DNA of 64,000 bases from AC-32 sp963755635 (lineage in GTDB: Bacteria > Actinomycetota > Thermoleophilia > Gaiellales > Gaiellaceae): NCBI GenBank assembly GCA_963755635.1, contig CAVWKS010000026.1, positions 56,501-120,500 of the forward strand, written 5' to 3'. The translations under genes were made by a program, and so were the position numbers. Shown piece after piece: positions 53,259 through 61,150 of the stretch. Below the pieces are notes generated by a model. It worked only from the letters and a program-made list of their open reading frames with translations. It was not told where the DNA came from and did not search any database. Position 1 is the stretch's first letter; every line of letters starts with the position of its first letter.

Positions 53259-54584
53259 TTGGGCGGCTCGGGTCTGGTCGCGATTGCACTCCTCGTACTC
53301 GCGTACGCGGCGGTCTCGCGACGGCTTCTGGGGTCCGTGATCACTCCGGCGATGGTGTTCGTCGCCGGCGGCATCGTCGCGAGCACGGACGTCCTGGGTT
53401 GGCTCGACCCGACGATCCGTAGCGAATCCGTCCGCTGGGTCGCCGAGGCCACGCTGACGGTCGTGCTCTTCTCGGACGCCTCACGGATCGACCTAGCAGC
53501 GCTGCGCCGCCAGTACGTTGTGCCTCTTCGCCTGCTCGGGATCGGGCTGCCGCTAACGATCGTGGCAGGCGCTCTCGCCGGTGTCGCCGTGTTCGGGCAG
53601 CTCGCGTTCATCGAGGCCGTGCTGCTTGCGATTGTCCTCGCACCGACCGACGCTGCGCTCGGGCAGGCGGTCGTTACCGACCCCCGGATTCCGTCGCGCA
53701 TCCGTCAGGGCCTGAATGTCGAGAGCGGGCTGAACGACGGCATCTGCGTCCCGCTGCTGCTGATCGCGATCGCGATTGCCGAGGCGCACGAGGGCGCGGT
53801 CGGACACGGCGCGGCGGTGCACCTTGTGCTCGAGGAGATCGGGTACGGAATCATCGGCGGCGTGCTTGCCGGGGTCGCAGCGGCGGCCGTGGTCAGGCTG
53901 GGCGTCGCGAGACGACTCGTCGATCCGATCTGGCTGCAGGTCGTTCCGGTTGCAGGCGCCGCGCTCGCGTACGGACTGGCCGTCTGGATGGGCGGCAGCG
54001 GGTTCATCGCCGCCTTCGTCGGCGGCGCCGTCTTCGGAGGTTTGCGTGGCGACGTCGGAGGCGAGGTGACGCTCTTCCTCGAGGAGACCGGCGGCTTGCT
54101 CGGTGCGGTCACGTTCGTTCTCTTCGGCGCTGTCATGCTCGTACCGGCGCTCCACGACCTCTCGGGCGCTGTCGTTCTCTACGCACTCCTGAGCTTGACC
54201 GTCGTCAGGATGGTTCCCGTCGCCCTGGCAATGCTCGGGTCGGGCGCTAGGCCGCCGACGGTCGCCTTCCTCGGCTGGTTCGGACCGCGGGGACTGGCGT
54301 CGATCGTCTTCGCCGTGATCCTGGTCGAGGATGCCAACCTCGCGCACGAGTCGGTCTTGCTGAACACGATCTTCCTCACCGTCGCGCTCTCGGTGCTCCT
54401 GCACGGCGTGAGTGCCACGCCGCTTGCCCGGCGTTATGCGGCCTGGTTCGCGGCCCACCCGCGCCATGCCGTGCCGGCGTTCGAAGCCGTCCCGGCTCCG
54501 CAGCAGCGGCCGCATCGGTGGGCGGCCGGGCTGTGGCACACCCATCCAGCGACCGAGGACCCCTCCACCGAGCCGGCGGGCTAG
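53259..54584 (+). CDS. CPA1-family cation:proton antiporter
   Basis: 441 aa from a TTG start; the exact start is uncertain. Twelve or so hydrophobic segments, with the transport motifs IVLAPTDAALGQAVVTDPRI, then GLNVESGLNDGICVPLLLIA (the ND pair), and GWFGPRGLASIVFAVILVED. The hydrophilic tail is short (~60 aa). Exchanges Na+ or K+ for protons across the membrane. It follows the formylglycine-generating enzyme by 38 nt on the same strand; why an antiporter sits with a sulfatase system is unclear, perhaps to balance acid released by sulfate-ester hydrolysis. Confidence 0.92.
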   Translation: MGGSGLVAIALLVLAYAAVSRRLLGSVITPAMVFVAGGIVASTDVLGWLDPTIRSESVRWVAEATLTVVLFSDASRIDLAALRRQYVVPLRLLGIGLPLTIVAGALAGVAVFGQLAFIEAVLLAIVLAPTDAALGQAVVTDPRIPSRIRQGLNVESGLNDGICVPLLLIAIAIAEAHEGAVGHGAAVHLVLEEIGYGIIGGVLAGVAAAAVVRLGVARRLVDPIWLQVVPVAGAALAYGLAVWMGGSGFIAAFVGGAVFGGLRGDVGGEVTLFLEETGGLLGAVTFVLFGAVMLVPALHDLSGAVVLYALLSLTVVRMVPVALAMLGSGARPPTVAFLGWFGPRGLASIVFAVILVEDANLAHESVLLNTIFLTVALSVLLHGVSATPLARRYAAWFAAHPRHAVPAFEAVPAPQQRPHRWAAGLWHTHPATEDPSTEPAG

Positions 54585-54603
54585 CTGCGGAAACGAGGCA
54601 GCG

Positions 54604-54771
54604 TTAGATTCGCCGCCGGCGACCCCGTCCCGGTGTGACGGCGGCGGCCACCACTGCGGTCTTCGCCACCGGCGCGGGGCCGGGCGTGACGGCCTTGGCC
54701 ACGACCGCGGTTTTCGCGACCGGATGGCCGATGACACCGACTCTTCCGACGCGTGCTGCTCTCAGAGGCAT
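54604..54771 (-). CDS. Small repeat protein of unknown function
   Basis: 55 aa from the ATG preceded by GAAGGAGACTGAA. MPLRAARVGRVGVIG leads into two near-identical units, PVAKTAVVAKAVTPG and PVAKTAVVAAAVTPG, then a basic end (RGRRRRI). The codons of the two units are also similar, so this is a recent duplication. It directly follows the DUF6325 gene. I recall similar short proteins next to DUF6325 genes in actinobacteria; function unknown. Confidence 0.65.
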   Translation of the reverse strand: MPLRAARVGRVGVIGHPVAKTAVVAKAVTPGPAPVAKTAVVAAAVTPGRGRRRRI

Positions 54772-54772
54772 T

Positions 54773-55252
54773 TCAGTCTCCTTCGGTCGCGGCTGCTTCA
54801 TCGGCCTCGATGGAGGCGATGATCGCCTGAATGGGAATCCGTCCGTTGGCGATCAGCTGGCCACCGGAACGTCGCGCAGCCGATGCGAATGGCGCGGCCC
54901 ACAGGTTCTCCCAGATGAGCACGCCGGCCGTGCTTCCGGGCTCCATGGCAGCTGCGAGGTTCACGACGTCTTCCTCGGCCAACAGTTCTGCCAGCTGCGC
55001 CTCGACCGCTTCTAGCTCTCCGAGCTCGCCGACATCGGAGAGCTCCATCGGCTCGACGGTACCGTCCTCGTTCTTGATCAGGATCAGTACGTCGATCAGG
55101 CGGATGGTTCCGGAGTCGACCAGCGCGAGCAGCTCTTTCGCCATCTCGCCGGTGAAGTTGCTCGCCCCCGCTGGAAACTCGACCACGAGGTAGTCGACCG
55201 GACCGAGCTCATCGAGAGATCTGTCTGTCGTTACCGTCTCACTTGCTGCCAT
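54773..55252 (-). CDS. DUF6325-family protein
   Basis: 159 aa with ribosome site GAAAGGAG. LGPVDYLVVEFPAGASNFTG, IRLIDVLILIKNEDGTVEPM, AELLAEEDVVNLAAAMEPGS, VLIWENLWAAPFASAARRSG and LIANGRIPIQAIIASIEADE. Soluble, acidic, no signal peptide. The fold family is widespread in actinobacteria and often has stress-type neighbours, but no activity is known. It sits 16 nt downstream of the sulfatase gene on the same strand. Confidence 0.85.
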   Translation of the reverse strand: MAASETVTTDRSLDELGPVDYLVVEFPAGASNFTGEMAKELLALVDSGTIRLIDVLILIKNEDGTVEPMELSDVGELGELEAVEAQLAELLAEEDVVNLAAAMEPGSTAGVLIWENLWAAPFASAARRSGGQLIANGRIPIQAIIASIEADEAAATEGD

Positions 55253-55268
55253 CTCGATTCTCCTTTCG

Positions 55269-57629
55269 CTACTGGCGCGCCATCGCGACGCTCAGGCGCT
55301 CTTCGGGCGTGATCAGGTGGTCGGCGTCCTCAGCGTCGTCGCCGAGGTCGATCTGCACCCAGTTGACCGTCCCGGTGAAGACGCTGCTCTCGCCCTCGTA
55401 GTCGTCGCTGACCGGGGAGGCGGTGTCGCGCCCGACGTCGGCGGTCTCGTCCGCTGAGAAGATCAGCGGCACGGTTGCCTCGACGCGCCCCTCACCGACC
55501 TGGTCGCCGTCGAGGTAGAGCGTGACGGTGCCGCCCTTGCCGGGGCCGCCGCCGTCGTATCCGAACTCCATCCGCACCTGGTGCGTGCCGGGCGGGATCG
55601 CGGCGTCGGCCTCGATCTTGAAGCGCTGCAGGCCGAGCAGGTTGTAGCAGTACGTCGGACGTCCGTCCTTTGCGTACAGGCTCCAGCCGGCGAAGGCGCC
55701 GCCCTGGGCGAGGATCACGCCGTCGGCGCCTGTCTCGGGCACGACGATCTCCGCCGTCACCGCATGGGACTTGTTCTTGATGTTGAGCAGGCTGCTCTCG
55801 GTGAGGCGGCCCATGCCGCCGAAGAGCAGCTGCGAGTTTCCCTTCACGAGCTCCGGCCGGCCGACGAGCTCGGCGTTGAATCGCTCGATGCGGCGGTCGT
55901 CGAGCGGGAGCACGTTGTGCTTGCGGGCCTCTTCCAGCCACAGCTGCTGCAGCTCGGCCAGCTTCTCGGGCATCTCGGCAGCCAGGTCGTGGGCCTGGCT
56001 CCAGTCGCCTGGTTCGTAGAGCTCCCAGACGTCGTCGTCGAACGGGGGCAGGGACTGCGCAGTGATCCAGGGTGTCGAGTGGCGGGTGACCGCAGTCCAG
56101 CCTTCGTGGTAGATGCCGCGGTTGCAGAACATCTCGAAATACTGGGTGTTGCGGCGATCGGCCTCGCTTGGGCGGTCGAACGAGTACGCCATGCTCACGC
56201 CCTCGATCGGATGCTGATCGACGCCGTCGACTGTGGTCGGGTGCGGAAGCCCTGCCGCCTCGAGCACGGTCGGAGCAACATCGATCACATGGTGGAACTG
56301 CGTTCGCACCTCGCCACGCGCCTTGAACCCGCCTGGCCAATGCACGATCGTGCCGTTGCGCGTGCCGCCCCAGTGCGAGGCGACCTGTTTCGTCCACTGG
56401 TAGGGCGTGTCCATCGCGTGCGCCCAGCCGACCGCGAAGTGGTTGTAGCTCGTCGGAGTGCCGAGCTCATCGATGTGAGACGCGACGAATTCCGGCGTCT
56501 CGAGCGCGGCGGCGCCGTTGAAGATGAACATCTCGTTGAATGTTCCGTTGATCGTGCCCTCGGCGGAGGCGCCGTTGTCGCCGATGATGTAGTAGACGAG
56601 CGTGTCCTCGAGCACGCCGAGGTCGTCGAGCGCGTCGACCAGCCGGCCGACGTGGTGGTCGGTGTGCTCGAGGAAGCCGGCGTAGACCTCCATCTGGCGG
56701 GCGAGCACCGGTTTGAGCTCGTCGGGCATGTCGTCCCACGCAGGGATCTCCTCGTGCCGCGCCGTCAGCTCCGCCTCCGGCGGCACGACACCCAGCTCCT
56801 TCTGCCGTTCGAGGATCTCCTCGCGCAGCGCGTCCCAGCCCTGGTCGAAGCGGCCCTTGTACTTGTCGGACCACTCCGTCGGGACGTGATGGGGGGCGTG
56901 CGTCGCCCCAGGGGCGAAGTACATGAAGAAGGGCTTGTCGGGCATGAGCGACTTCTGCTGGCGCGCCCACTCGATCGCCTTGTCGGTCATGTCCTCGGTG
57001 AAGTGGTAGCCCTCCTCAGGCGTCTTCTCCGGCTCCAACGGCGTCGTGCCCTCGTAGATCGCCGGGTAGTACTGATTCGTCTCACCGCCGATGAAGCCGT
57101 AGAAGTATTCGAATCCACTGCCGGTCGGCCAGGCGTCGAACGGCCCCATCGGGCTCGTCTGCCAGACCGGCACCTCGTGGCACTTGCCGAATTGCGCCGT
57201 CGAATAGCCGTTCAGCTGCAGAGTCTGCGCCAGGGGCGCACACGTGTTGGGGCGGACCGAGCTGTAGCCGGGTGCCGACGTCGCGAGCTCGGTGATGACC
57301 CCCATCCCGACCGTGTGGTGGTTGCGGCCCGTCAACAAGGCAGCCCGCGTGGGCGCGCACAGAGCCGTCGTGTGGAAGCGGTTGTACTTCAGGCCGTTCC
57401 CTGCCAGCCGCTCGGCCGTCGGTGTCGCGCACGGCCCGCCGAACGCACTTGAAGCGGCGAAGCCGACGTCGTCGAGCAGAACGACGAGCACGTTTGGCGC
57501 GCCGGCCGGGGGCCGCAGCGGCTCGATCGGCGGGAACGTCGCCTCAGGATCCTTGGCGTCCAGAGGGAGCTCTCCCTCGTACGGCCGATCCGGGATCGGC
57601 AGGACGTCACGTGAACGCTGGTCGGTCAC
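55269..57629 (-). CDS. Arylsulfatase (type I, formylglycine-dependent)
   Basis: 786 aa from a GTG with GGAGAGGAG upstream. Metal site PNVLVVLLDDVGFAASSAFG. The formylglycine site is TTALCAPTRAALLTGRNHHT with Cys91 in CAPTR. It continues GKCHEVPVWQ, PFFMYFAPGATHAPHHVPTE, DNGASAEGTING and WGGTRNGTIVHWPGGFKARG. Residues beyond ~580 form an extra beta-rich domain (GGTVTLYLDGDQVGEGRVEA) as in large actinobacterial arylsulfatases. No signal peptide is visible, so it may act in the cytosol. It depends on the formylglycine-generating enzyme in the same island. Confidence 0.96.
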   Translation of the reverse strand: MTDQRSRDVLPIPDRPYEGELPLDAKDPEATFPPIEPLRPPAGAPNVLVVLLDDVGFAASSAFGGPCATPTAERLAGNGLKYNRFHTTALCAPTRAALLTGRNHHTVGMGVITELATSAPGYSSVRPNTCAPLAQTLQLNGYSTAQFGKCHEVPVWQTSPMGPFDAWPTGSGFEYFYGFIGGETNQYYPAIYEGTTPLEPEKTPEEGYHFTEDMTDKAIEWARQQKSLMPDKPFFMYFAPGATHAPHHVPTEWSDKYKGRFDQGWDALREEILERQKELGVVPPEAELTARHEEIPAWDDMPDELKPVLARQMEVYAGFLEHTDHHVGRLVDALDDLGVLEDTLVYYIIGDNGASAEGTINGTFNEMFIFNGAAALETPEFVASHIDELGTPTSYNHFAVGWAHAMDTPYQWTKQVASHWGGTRNGTIVHWPGGFKARGEVRTQFHHVIDVAPTVLEAAGLPHPTTVDGVDQHPIEGVSMAYSFDRPSEADRRNTQYFEMFCNRGIYHEGWTAVTRHSTPWITAQSLPPFDDDVWELYEPGDWSQAHDLAAEMPEKLAELQQLWLEEARKHNVLPLDDRRIERFNAELVGRPELVKGNSQLLFGGMGRLTESSLLNIKNKSHAVTAEIVVPETGADGVILAQGGAFAGWSLYAKDGRPTYCYNLLGLQRFKIEADAAIPPGTHQVRMEFGYDGGGPGKGGTVTLYLDGDQVGEGRVEATVPLIFSADETADVGRDTASPVSDDYEGESSVFTGTVNWVQIDLGDDAEDADHLITPEERLSVAMARQ

Positions 57630-58032
57630 TCGTTACTCCTCTCCGGGGCCACACGGGAGCGCGGGGGCCTGAGATCGGGTCCACCCCTTTACGGGCCGCC
57701 GCCTCTCACCTGCACACTTGTCCACGAACCATCCTGAGGGACGCAAGACCGGCGATCATCATCCTGTCGGGATGAGCGCGTGAGAGACACAGCGGGCTAG
57801 GTCGCACCTGAGGCCTTCCCGAGAAAGGGAGCTCCCTTCGGAAGGGACTCCGATCGGGCTAAGTCCCAGACGTGGTGGCCGCAGGATCGCCGGCTGGCGC
57901 GTCGCGGGGGTTCGAGTCTGCGAGGTAGCGACACTCCTACTCGGATCGACCATCATGACCTGATTAGTTCGTGCGACCGGACACGATCTCCACGGCATAA
58001 ATGCTGATTTGCAGGGGTTTTCCTTCATCAGC

Positions 58033-58058
58033 ATTGGGCCACGAACGGGCCGCGAAAA
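58033..58058 (+). repeat. Dispersed short repeat, copy 2
   Basis: ATTGGGCCACGAACGGGCCG continuing CGAAAA; related to the copies at 52052 and 59852 with several mismatches. Confidence 0.45.
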
Positions 58059-58113
58059 AGTCAAGTCGCGTCTGAGTGGACAACGCAACTTGCTTATTTG
58101 CAGGTACTTCCAA

Positions 58114-58158
58114 AGACGGGAGCGACGGGACTCGAACCCGCGACCTCTGGCGTGACAG
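58114..58158 (-). repeat. tRNA-Asp-like 3' fragment, right copy (putative att site)
   Basis: Same 45-nt block as at 51889-51933, with one C/T difference. It again lacks a 5' tRNA half, is in the same orientation and lies 6,225 nt away. Beyond the acceptor end both copies continue with similar TTGCAGG(C/T)AC-type sequence, so the homology exceeds the tRNA part. Confidence 0.72.
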
Positions 58159-58459
58159 ACCGGTCTTGGTCTTCCCGGTCTAGGCGGGGATCGGCCGGGA
58201 TTACTGGGTGGAGCAGGGTTTTTCAACCGGCGCCTTGCGGCGTTCAGCGCGCGCTTGCGGGAGCCTCCGGTGACCTCCTGCGGGATGAGCGCGGGATGCT
58301 TCGTTGTCTCTCTGGGAAACGAACAGGATCTACGCGGGGATGCGGTCGGGTTATCGTCGCGCCCGCCGGCTGTTGCTAACTGCTTCGAACGTCAGAGACG
58401 CTCGCCCAGTCGAGCGTCGGGTCGCTGCACCGCTGCCCGGACGGTTTTACGCTTTGGCG

Positions 58460-58563
58460 ATGGGTGAGGCGCATGTCGTGATTCGTGAGCCGCCCGACGT
58501 GATGTTTGTGCCCGTCGCAGACCAACTGGCGGAGATCCAACGGGCTGTAGGTTCGTCCGGCGA
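58460..58563 (+). pseudogene. Possible N-terminal stub of a truncated gene
   Basis: From ATG the frame reads MGEAHVVIREPPDVMFVPVA, then DQLAEIQRAVGSSGDHS, a plausible protein start, and then runs into the antisense of the next gene. It may be the N-terminus of an effector-binding-type domain cut off by rearrangement. Evidence is only the look of the peptide. Confidence 0.28.
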
Positions 58564-59166
58564 TCACTCGTACTGGCGGTACGCAATCGCGATTCCGGCT
58601 TGCCAGCCCGGAGCTCTCCCGCGACCGGGCAGCGAGACCGACTCGACGTCGAGCCCGCTACGTGCAAGGAGCCATGAGACGGTCGAGTTCGAGTTCCACA
58701 TCTCTCCCGCGCCCAGTTCGTCGCGTCCCCAGACGGGCGTGGGGACTTGCGGGGCCAAGTCGAGCAGCCGCTGCGCATACTCGGACTCGTCGCTGAGTCG
58801 GAGTGGGCTCTCTACGGCCTCCGCGATGTCCGGAATGATCCCGTCACGCCAGCAGCGGATCTCGTAGCGGAAGAGCCGGAAACGGCCTAATGCCGGTGTG
58901 CCGACCGCGCCCTCGGCAACCACGCCGCGGCGCGAGCCTTCGCCCCACGCCGGCGCCTGTTCGATGACGAAACGGCCCTCGGGCACGTACACCTGGAGCG
59001 CCGAGTGGTAGAGCTCGCAGCGGTCACGGTGCTCGAGCCGGGCCGCAAACCATTCGAAGACCTTTCCGTTCAGGCGGACGGAGTGTCCGCCGGCGCCGAG
59101 CGGTAGCCAGTAGAGGTCGATCCCCGGCATCTGCCCGAGTACTACCCCGTCGAGGTGGTTTGACAT
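58564..59166 (-). CDS. Hypothetical protein, possibly permuted papain-like fold
   Basis: 200 aa from MSNHLDGVVLGQMPGIDLYW; an upstream start would add an unconserved leader. Ordered motifs: RCELYHSALQVYVPEGRFVI with a conserved-looking His, APAWGEGSRRGVVAEGAVG, FRLFRYEIRCWRDGIIPDI and GEMWNSNSTVSWLLARSGLD near the C-terminus. The His-first, helix-late order recalls permuted NlpC/LRAT-like proteins, but the expected Cys is Ser/Asn (MWNSNS). I know similar actinobacterial proteins of unknown function. Intact, unlike its neighbours. Confidence 0.75.
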   Translation of the reverse strand: MSNHLDGVVLGQMPGIDLYWLPLGAGGHSVRLNGKVFEWFAARLEHRDRCELYHSALQVYVPEGRFVIEQAPAWGEGSRRGVVAEGAVGTPALGRFRLFRYEIRCWRDGIIPDIAEAVESPLRLSDESEYAQRLLDLAPQVPTPVWGRDELGAGEMWNSNSTVSWLLARSGLDVESVSLPGRGRAPGWQAGIAIAYRQYE

Positions 59167-59381
59167 CGCGGATGCCTGGATCGCCTGAGTCCGGGTGCTG
59201 GGATGGCGTAGAAAGCCGCACCCCGATTGCGCTCCGGACCGGATGTGCGATCGCGCCACTTCCGGTGAACCTATTGCCGTTCGATTTCACGACCAGGGGG
59301 TCAAGATGAGCGCAACAGCTACGCGGCCGGCACCGACGTCTGTGGGGCCGGTCTGAACAACATCCGCGAGTCGGGGATTGG

Positions 59382-59696
59382 GTGCCGATGGCGGCGAAGG
59401 TCAACGAGACGACGGGGTTCAAGATCAAGGCGTTCGAGCTGAACCGCTTCCTGCTCTGGGAGAAGACCCACAGCACCTGGGCCTGGAAACTCGAGCGAAT
59501 CCGCGGTGGCCGAACGCGCCTCATCACGCGGCTCAAGGACCGTTACTCCTGGCGGACCGAACCGGCTAACGCGCTTCTGTCGCTGATCCTGTTCGAGTTC
59601 GGCGACTTTCCGATGATGCGCAAGCTTCTCCTCGGCGTGAAGCGGCGCGCAGAGAACGCCAACGGGGTAGCTGTGCCGGCTCCCTCCAACCATTGA
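59382..59696 (+). pseudogene. C-terminal half of an SRPBCC-family protein
   Basis: The frame reads FKIKAFELNRFLLWEKTHST, then WAWKLERIRGGRTRLITRLK and ILFEFGDFPMMRKLLLGVKR. This is the second half of an actinobacterial SRPBCC (START-like) protein. The in-frame sequence just upstream of the GTG (HPRVGDWVPM) also belongs to the family, but the N-terminal half and any proper start are missing. Truncated remnant; possibly still translated from the GTG as a 104-aa peptide. Confidence 0.7.
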
Positions 59697-59789
59697 CCCC
59701 GCCGCACAATTCCTTCGGCGTCCAAGCCGGGTAGACAGTCGAGGATCTCTTGCTCGCCATCAAGGTGGGCGACGAATCAGTGGCTGATT

Positions 59790-59809
59790 CGGAGGGCTTT
59801 TCGCCTCCG
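59790..59809. terminator. Small hairpin downstream of the SRPBCC remnant
   Basis: CGGAGG / CCTCCG stem with an 8-nt loop containing TTTT. Weak terminator candidate. Confidence 0.35.
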
Positions 59810-59851
59810 AGTTGCGATGTTCCGCATGGTTGCGTAGATCTGCGACCTGCG

Positions 59852-59877
59852 TTTGGGCCCAGGAGTGGCCACGGAAC
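59852..59877 (+). repeat. Dispersed short repeat, copy 3
   Basis: TTTGGGCCCAGGAGTGGCCA continuing CGGAAC. Shares with copy 1 both this block and a CCGCATGGT about 24-27 nt upstream, so a longer ancestral element is likely. Confidence 0.45.
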
Positions 59878-59905
59878 CGCGCGTGTCTCCGGCCCCAGAC
59901 GACGA

Positions 59906-61150
59906 TTACTCCCCTCTTAGCAGCGCGCGGTCAAAGAAGCCGGTCACGCGTCTCTCGTATTCTCGGGGACGTGCCTGGAAGCCGCCGGTGTGGTGTGCTT
60001 CGGGGATCTTCCACAGCGCCTTCGGAGCTCCGGCGGCGGTGTAGTAGTCGCGGTTGTACTCCTCACCGCCTGCGCCGTGGCCGGCGTAGATGAAGAAGAC
60101 GTGCCGCGGCGCGATCCGCGGCACGAGGTCCTTCAGCGACGGCGGTGGTCCGGTGCCGCTCATGACCGATAGCGCCGCGCTCTGCACCGCCTGCTCGGGC
60201 AGCGAGGTGAACCAGCCGCGCGGCCCGCGCAGCAGCTCTTCGCGGACTGAGCGGAAACCAGCGCCGTCGGACACGACTGCGCGCAGCCCCGTGTTCTCCG
60301 CTGCTGCTTGCAGCATCATCTCGCCGCCGACGGAGAACCCGATCCCACCGACGCGGTCGTCGCGAACGTCGCGCTGTTCTTGCAGCCAGGAGACGGCGGC
60401 GTTGATGTCCTTCGTGTCGTCCCAGCCGAACAGGTTGGGGTCGCCCTGGCTGGCGTCGTAGCCGCGCGCGTCGAGCAGTAGCACGCCGTAGCCGTGGCGG
60501 ACGAGTATCCGCGCCTGTGGCAGCTTGCCGACGCGGGTCGGATAGGAGATCACGGCGGCGCCGTTCTGGGAGTGCACGTACCAGCCGGCGAGCTGGAGCC
60601 CATCGCTCGTTCGCAGCGTCACCTGTTGGTAGGGCCGTCCGAGCCGTGGCGGCTGAACGTCGGCACGGGGGCGGTGGGTGGCAAGGATCGCGATCGCCAC
60701 TGGCATGACAAGCAGATACGCCCCCACGACGGTGAGGGCCGCGAGCCCGACCCGGCGGAGCCAGCGCCGGCGGCCCCGCTTGCGCGAGCGCCAGACGAGC
60801 GTGACCGCGAGCGCGAGCAGCACCAGGGTGACCGGGCCGAGCAGGAACCCGGTCCAGTCTTCGCCGCGTGCGCCAGTCGCCTGCGCGTCGCGGACCGCGA
60901 GCACGGCTCCCTCGAGCGCGAGCGCGCCGAGCGTCGCTGCGAGCGCCGCCCGCGCCCCGGCCCGCAGCCGCGGGTAGGTCACGACCGCGAGCCCGAGCAG
61001 CGCCAGCGTCACGAGTCCGCGCCCGAGATGGTCGGCCGGGCCTGTTCCCGGTTCGGGGGCGATGAAGGAGTCGACGGTTGCGTGCGCCGCGACGACCGCC
61101 GACGCGGCGGCAAACAGCAGCGACTCGTTCCTCGACGCGAGCCTACGCAT
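59906..61150 (-). CDS. Membrane-anchored alpha/beta hydrolase
   Basis: 414 aa from MRRLASRNESLLFAAASAVV; the start overlaps the end of the upstream permease gene. Residues ~1-150 hold four to five membrane segments (LVTLALLGLAVVTYP, LLGPVTLVLLALAVTLVW, GLAALTVVGAYLLVMPVAI). The C-terminal hydrolase has VRHGYGVLLLDARGYDASQG, nucleophile elbow GGIGFSVGGEMMLQAAAEN, VFFIYAGHGAGGEEYN and a final His in KIPEAHHTGGFQ. Likely faces outward and acts on a peptide or ester. Translationally coupled to the ABC exporter. Confidence 0.9.
   Translation of the reverse strand: MRRLASRNESLLFAAASAVVAAHATVDSFIAPEPGTGPADHLGRGLVTLALLGLAVVTYPRLRAGARAALAATLGALALEGAVLAVRDAQATGARGEDWTGFLLGPVTLVLLALAVTLVWRSRKRGRRRWLRRVGLAALTVVGAYLLVMPVAIAILATHRPRADVQPPRLGRPYQQVTLRTSDGLQLAGWYVHSQNGAAVISYPTRVGKLPQARILVRHGYGVLLLDARGYDASQGDPNLFGWDDTKDINAAVSWLQEQRDVRDDRVGGIGFSVGGEMMLQAAAENTGLRAVVSDGAGFRSVREELLRGPRGWFTSLPEQAVQSAALSVMSGTGPPPSLKDLVPRIAPRHVFFIYAGHGAGGEEYNRDYYTAAGAPKALWKIPEAHHTGGFQARPREYERRVTGFFDRALLRGE

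Larger units (their letters stand above)
57630..58563. other. Gene-poor region at the right edge of the sulfatase island
   Basis: About 0.9 kb without an intact gene. It contains the second tRNA-like fragment, one copy of the 26-nt repeat and a possible N-terminal gene stub. Open frames on either strand have no recognisable protein signal. Confidence 0.6.

Noticed and set aside
54604..54735. Near-repeated GC-rich units as a noncoding tandem array
   Set aside because: The repetition is explained by the duplicated coding unit PVAKTAVVA...TPG in the small minus-strand gene with a good ribosome site.
55581..57452. 623-codon open frame on the plus strand
   Set aside because: Antisense to the arylsulfatase, whose active-site motifs are intact on the other strand.
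57759..58226. Open frame reading HARGRGFESRRSR on the minus strand
   Set aside because: This peptide is the translation of the tRNA-like T arm; the rest has no protein character.
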